Shown here: positions 63,280 to 64,000 of the stretch, piece by piece
Numbering within the stretch: position 1 is the first letter of the stretch
Layout of the letters: each line of letters opens with the position of its first letter
Assembly (NCBI GenBank): GCA_033675265.1
Contig: JAUJYZ010000152.1
Coordinates: forward strand, 1-64,000
From: Actinostola sp. cb2023
Taxonomy: Eukaryota; Cnidaria; Anthozoa; Actiniaria; Actinostolidae
Direction of reading: 5' to 3'
DNA length: 64,000 nucleotides
Translations under genes and position numbers: made by a program
Notes under the pieces: model-generated
Told to the model about the DNA's origin: nothing
Seen by the model: the letters and a program-made list of their open reading frames with translations, nothing else
Databases searched by the model: none

Positions 63280-64000
63280 TAAAGAACAATTAGCACTTAC
63301 ACAAAAGAAAAAAAGTTACATACATGAGCAACCATTGAAACATAATGTTATTGTTAACAAGTTATTTATATCCATATTGATTCCAAAAGAAATAACTTAC
63401 GGAAAGGGAGATGTCATGATATAAACATCAGTTGTATACATTTAATTTATGTATTGTAAAACGTAAGCACGATACCTGCCCATTACTACAGTATTGTATT
63501 GTAATGCGCACTTACAAACAACGTTTCACACAATACTATTTTGAGTCCTAAGACTTATTGAAGAAATTGAGTGTTGACTAATCGGCGAATCTGACTCGAT
63601 CTGAGTGATCGCTTACGGCAGCTTAAAAACAGAGGAACCACGTAGTTGGTAATTACCAAAAATTGTCGCGGTCACGTACGACAGTATACGGGAGCGGTCG
63701 CTTACGAGAGTTTTTAATTACAGACCATGAGTGACGATACAAACGGCGCTTCGTTAAGTTGGTCGTCTCTAGAGCTGGTCGCTTACGAGAGTGGTTGCAA
63801 GGAGAGCTTCAACTTTATATACAATCATTGTAATCGGATCGCCCTCTCATTACACAAGCAAGCAAACCCAATGTACCAGGTCTTGTAACCACTCAATAAA
63901 AGTAATAAAACCCTATCATAACTAAAAACTAGATGAACACAAATATCCATCACATTACTAATAACTCCAAGTCAAGTGCCGCACATATAATTTCACAAAG
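63280..64000. other. No gene recognised; GGTCGCTTACGAGAGT-like repeats
   Basis: Variants GTGATCGCTTACGGCAG, GGTCACGTACGACAG, GGTCGCTTACGAGAG and GGTCGCTTACGAGAGTGG recur between about 63605 and 63795, spaced irregularly. The rest is AT-rich without ORFs of note. Confidence 0.6.

Noticed and set aside
63164..63424. ORF beginning MNISVCNAAHEL
   Set aside because: It begins inside the 63008 MITE, runs through its right arm, and has no domain.

Overview
The window is nuclear DNA from an animal, most likely a marine invertebrate of sponge or cnidarian grade. Coding regions are split by GT-AG introns, the DNA is AT-rich, and there are many families of short inverted-repeat elements. The mobile elements are typical of early-branching metazoans: KDZ transposase, a Helitron with an endonuclease, BEL/Pao, Ty3/gypsy, a split-repeat tyrosine-recombinase retroelement and CR1-like LINEs. 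The species cannot be named from the sequence alone.

Layout. 1-6.4 kb is simple-sequence and satellite DNA (pentamer and hexamer arrays, a 194-bp satellite) plus one short tRNA-like fold. 6.4-17.5 kb (minus strand) is a 16-exon KDZ (Kyakuja-Dileera-Zisupton) transposase gene. All its exons join in phase except for one frame break in exon 2, and its introns are full of MITEs. 18.0-27.1 kb (minus strand) is a decayed Helitron with a zinc-cluster N-terminus carrying a 19-residue tandem repeat, a Rep, a Pif1-type helicase, an apurinic-type endonuclease, and upstream a cysteine-protease-like ORF that carries a 2A-like DIEKNPGP motif. 27.1-31.0 kb is gene-poor and holds arrays of hairpin repeats and a small Crypton-like recombinase remnant. 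31.0-37.6 kb (minus strand) is the only convincing host-type gene: a very acidic repeat protein with a 49-residue unit, a 147-residue higher-order repeat and a CaaX-like C-terminus. 37.6-40.3 kb holds a 1.25-kb non-autonomous TIR element.

40.3-63.0 kb is one old Ty3/gypsy element (plus strand) broken up by successive insertions: a split-direct-repeat (Ngaro/PAT-like) YR retroelement in gag; a small insert and a BEL/Pao element in the reverse transcriptase; a MITE after the reverse transcriptase; a CR1-like LINE fragment between RNase H and integrase; and a second BEL/Pao element, lacking its own reverse transcriptase, near the 3' end. Both BEL/Pao copies have matching target-site duplications (GGCGT and GAAAT), so the order of events can be read. 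A 272-bp MITE with perfect 41-bp arms lies just past the gypsy remnant.

Almost every transposon ORF here has a frameshift or nonsense codon. The KDZ gene and the acidic-repeat gene are the least damaged; both carry single-base frame breaks that could be assembly errors.
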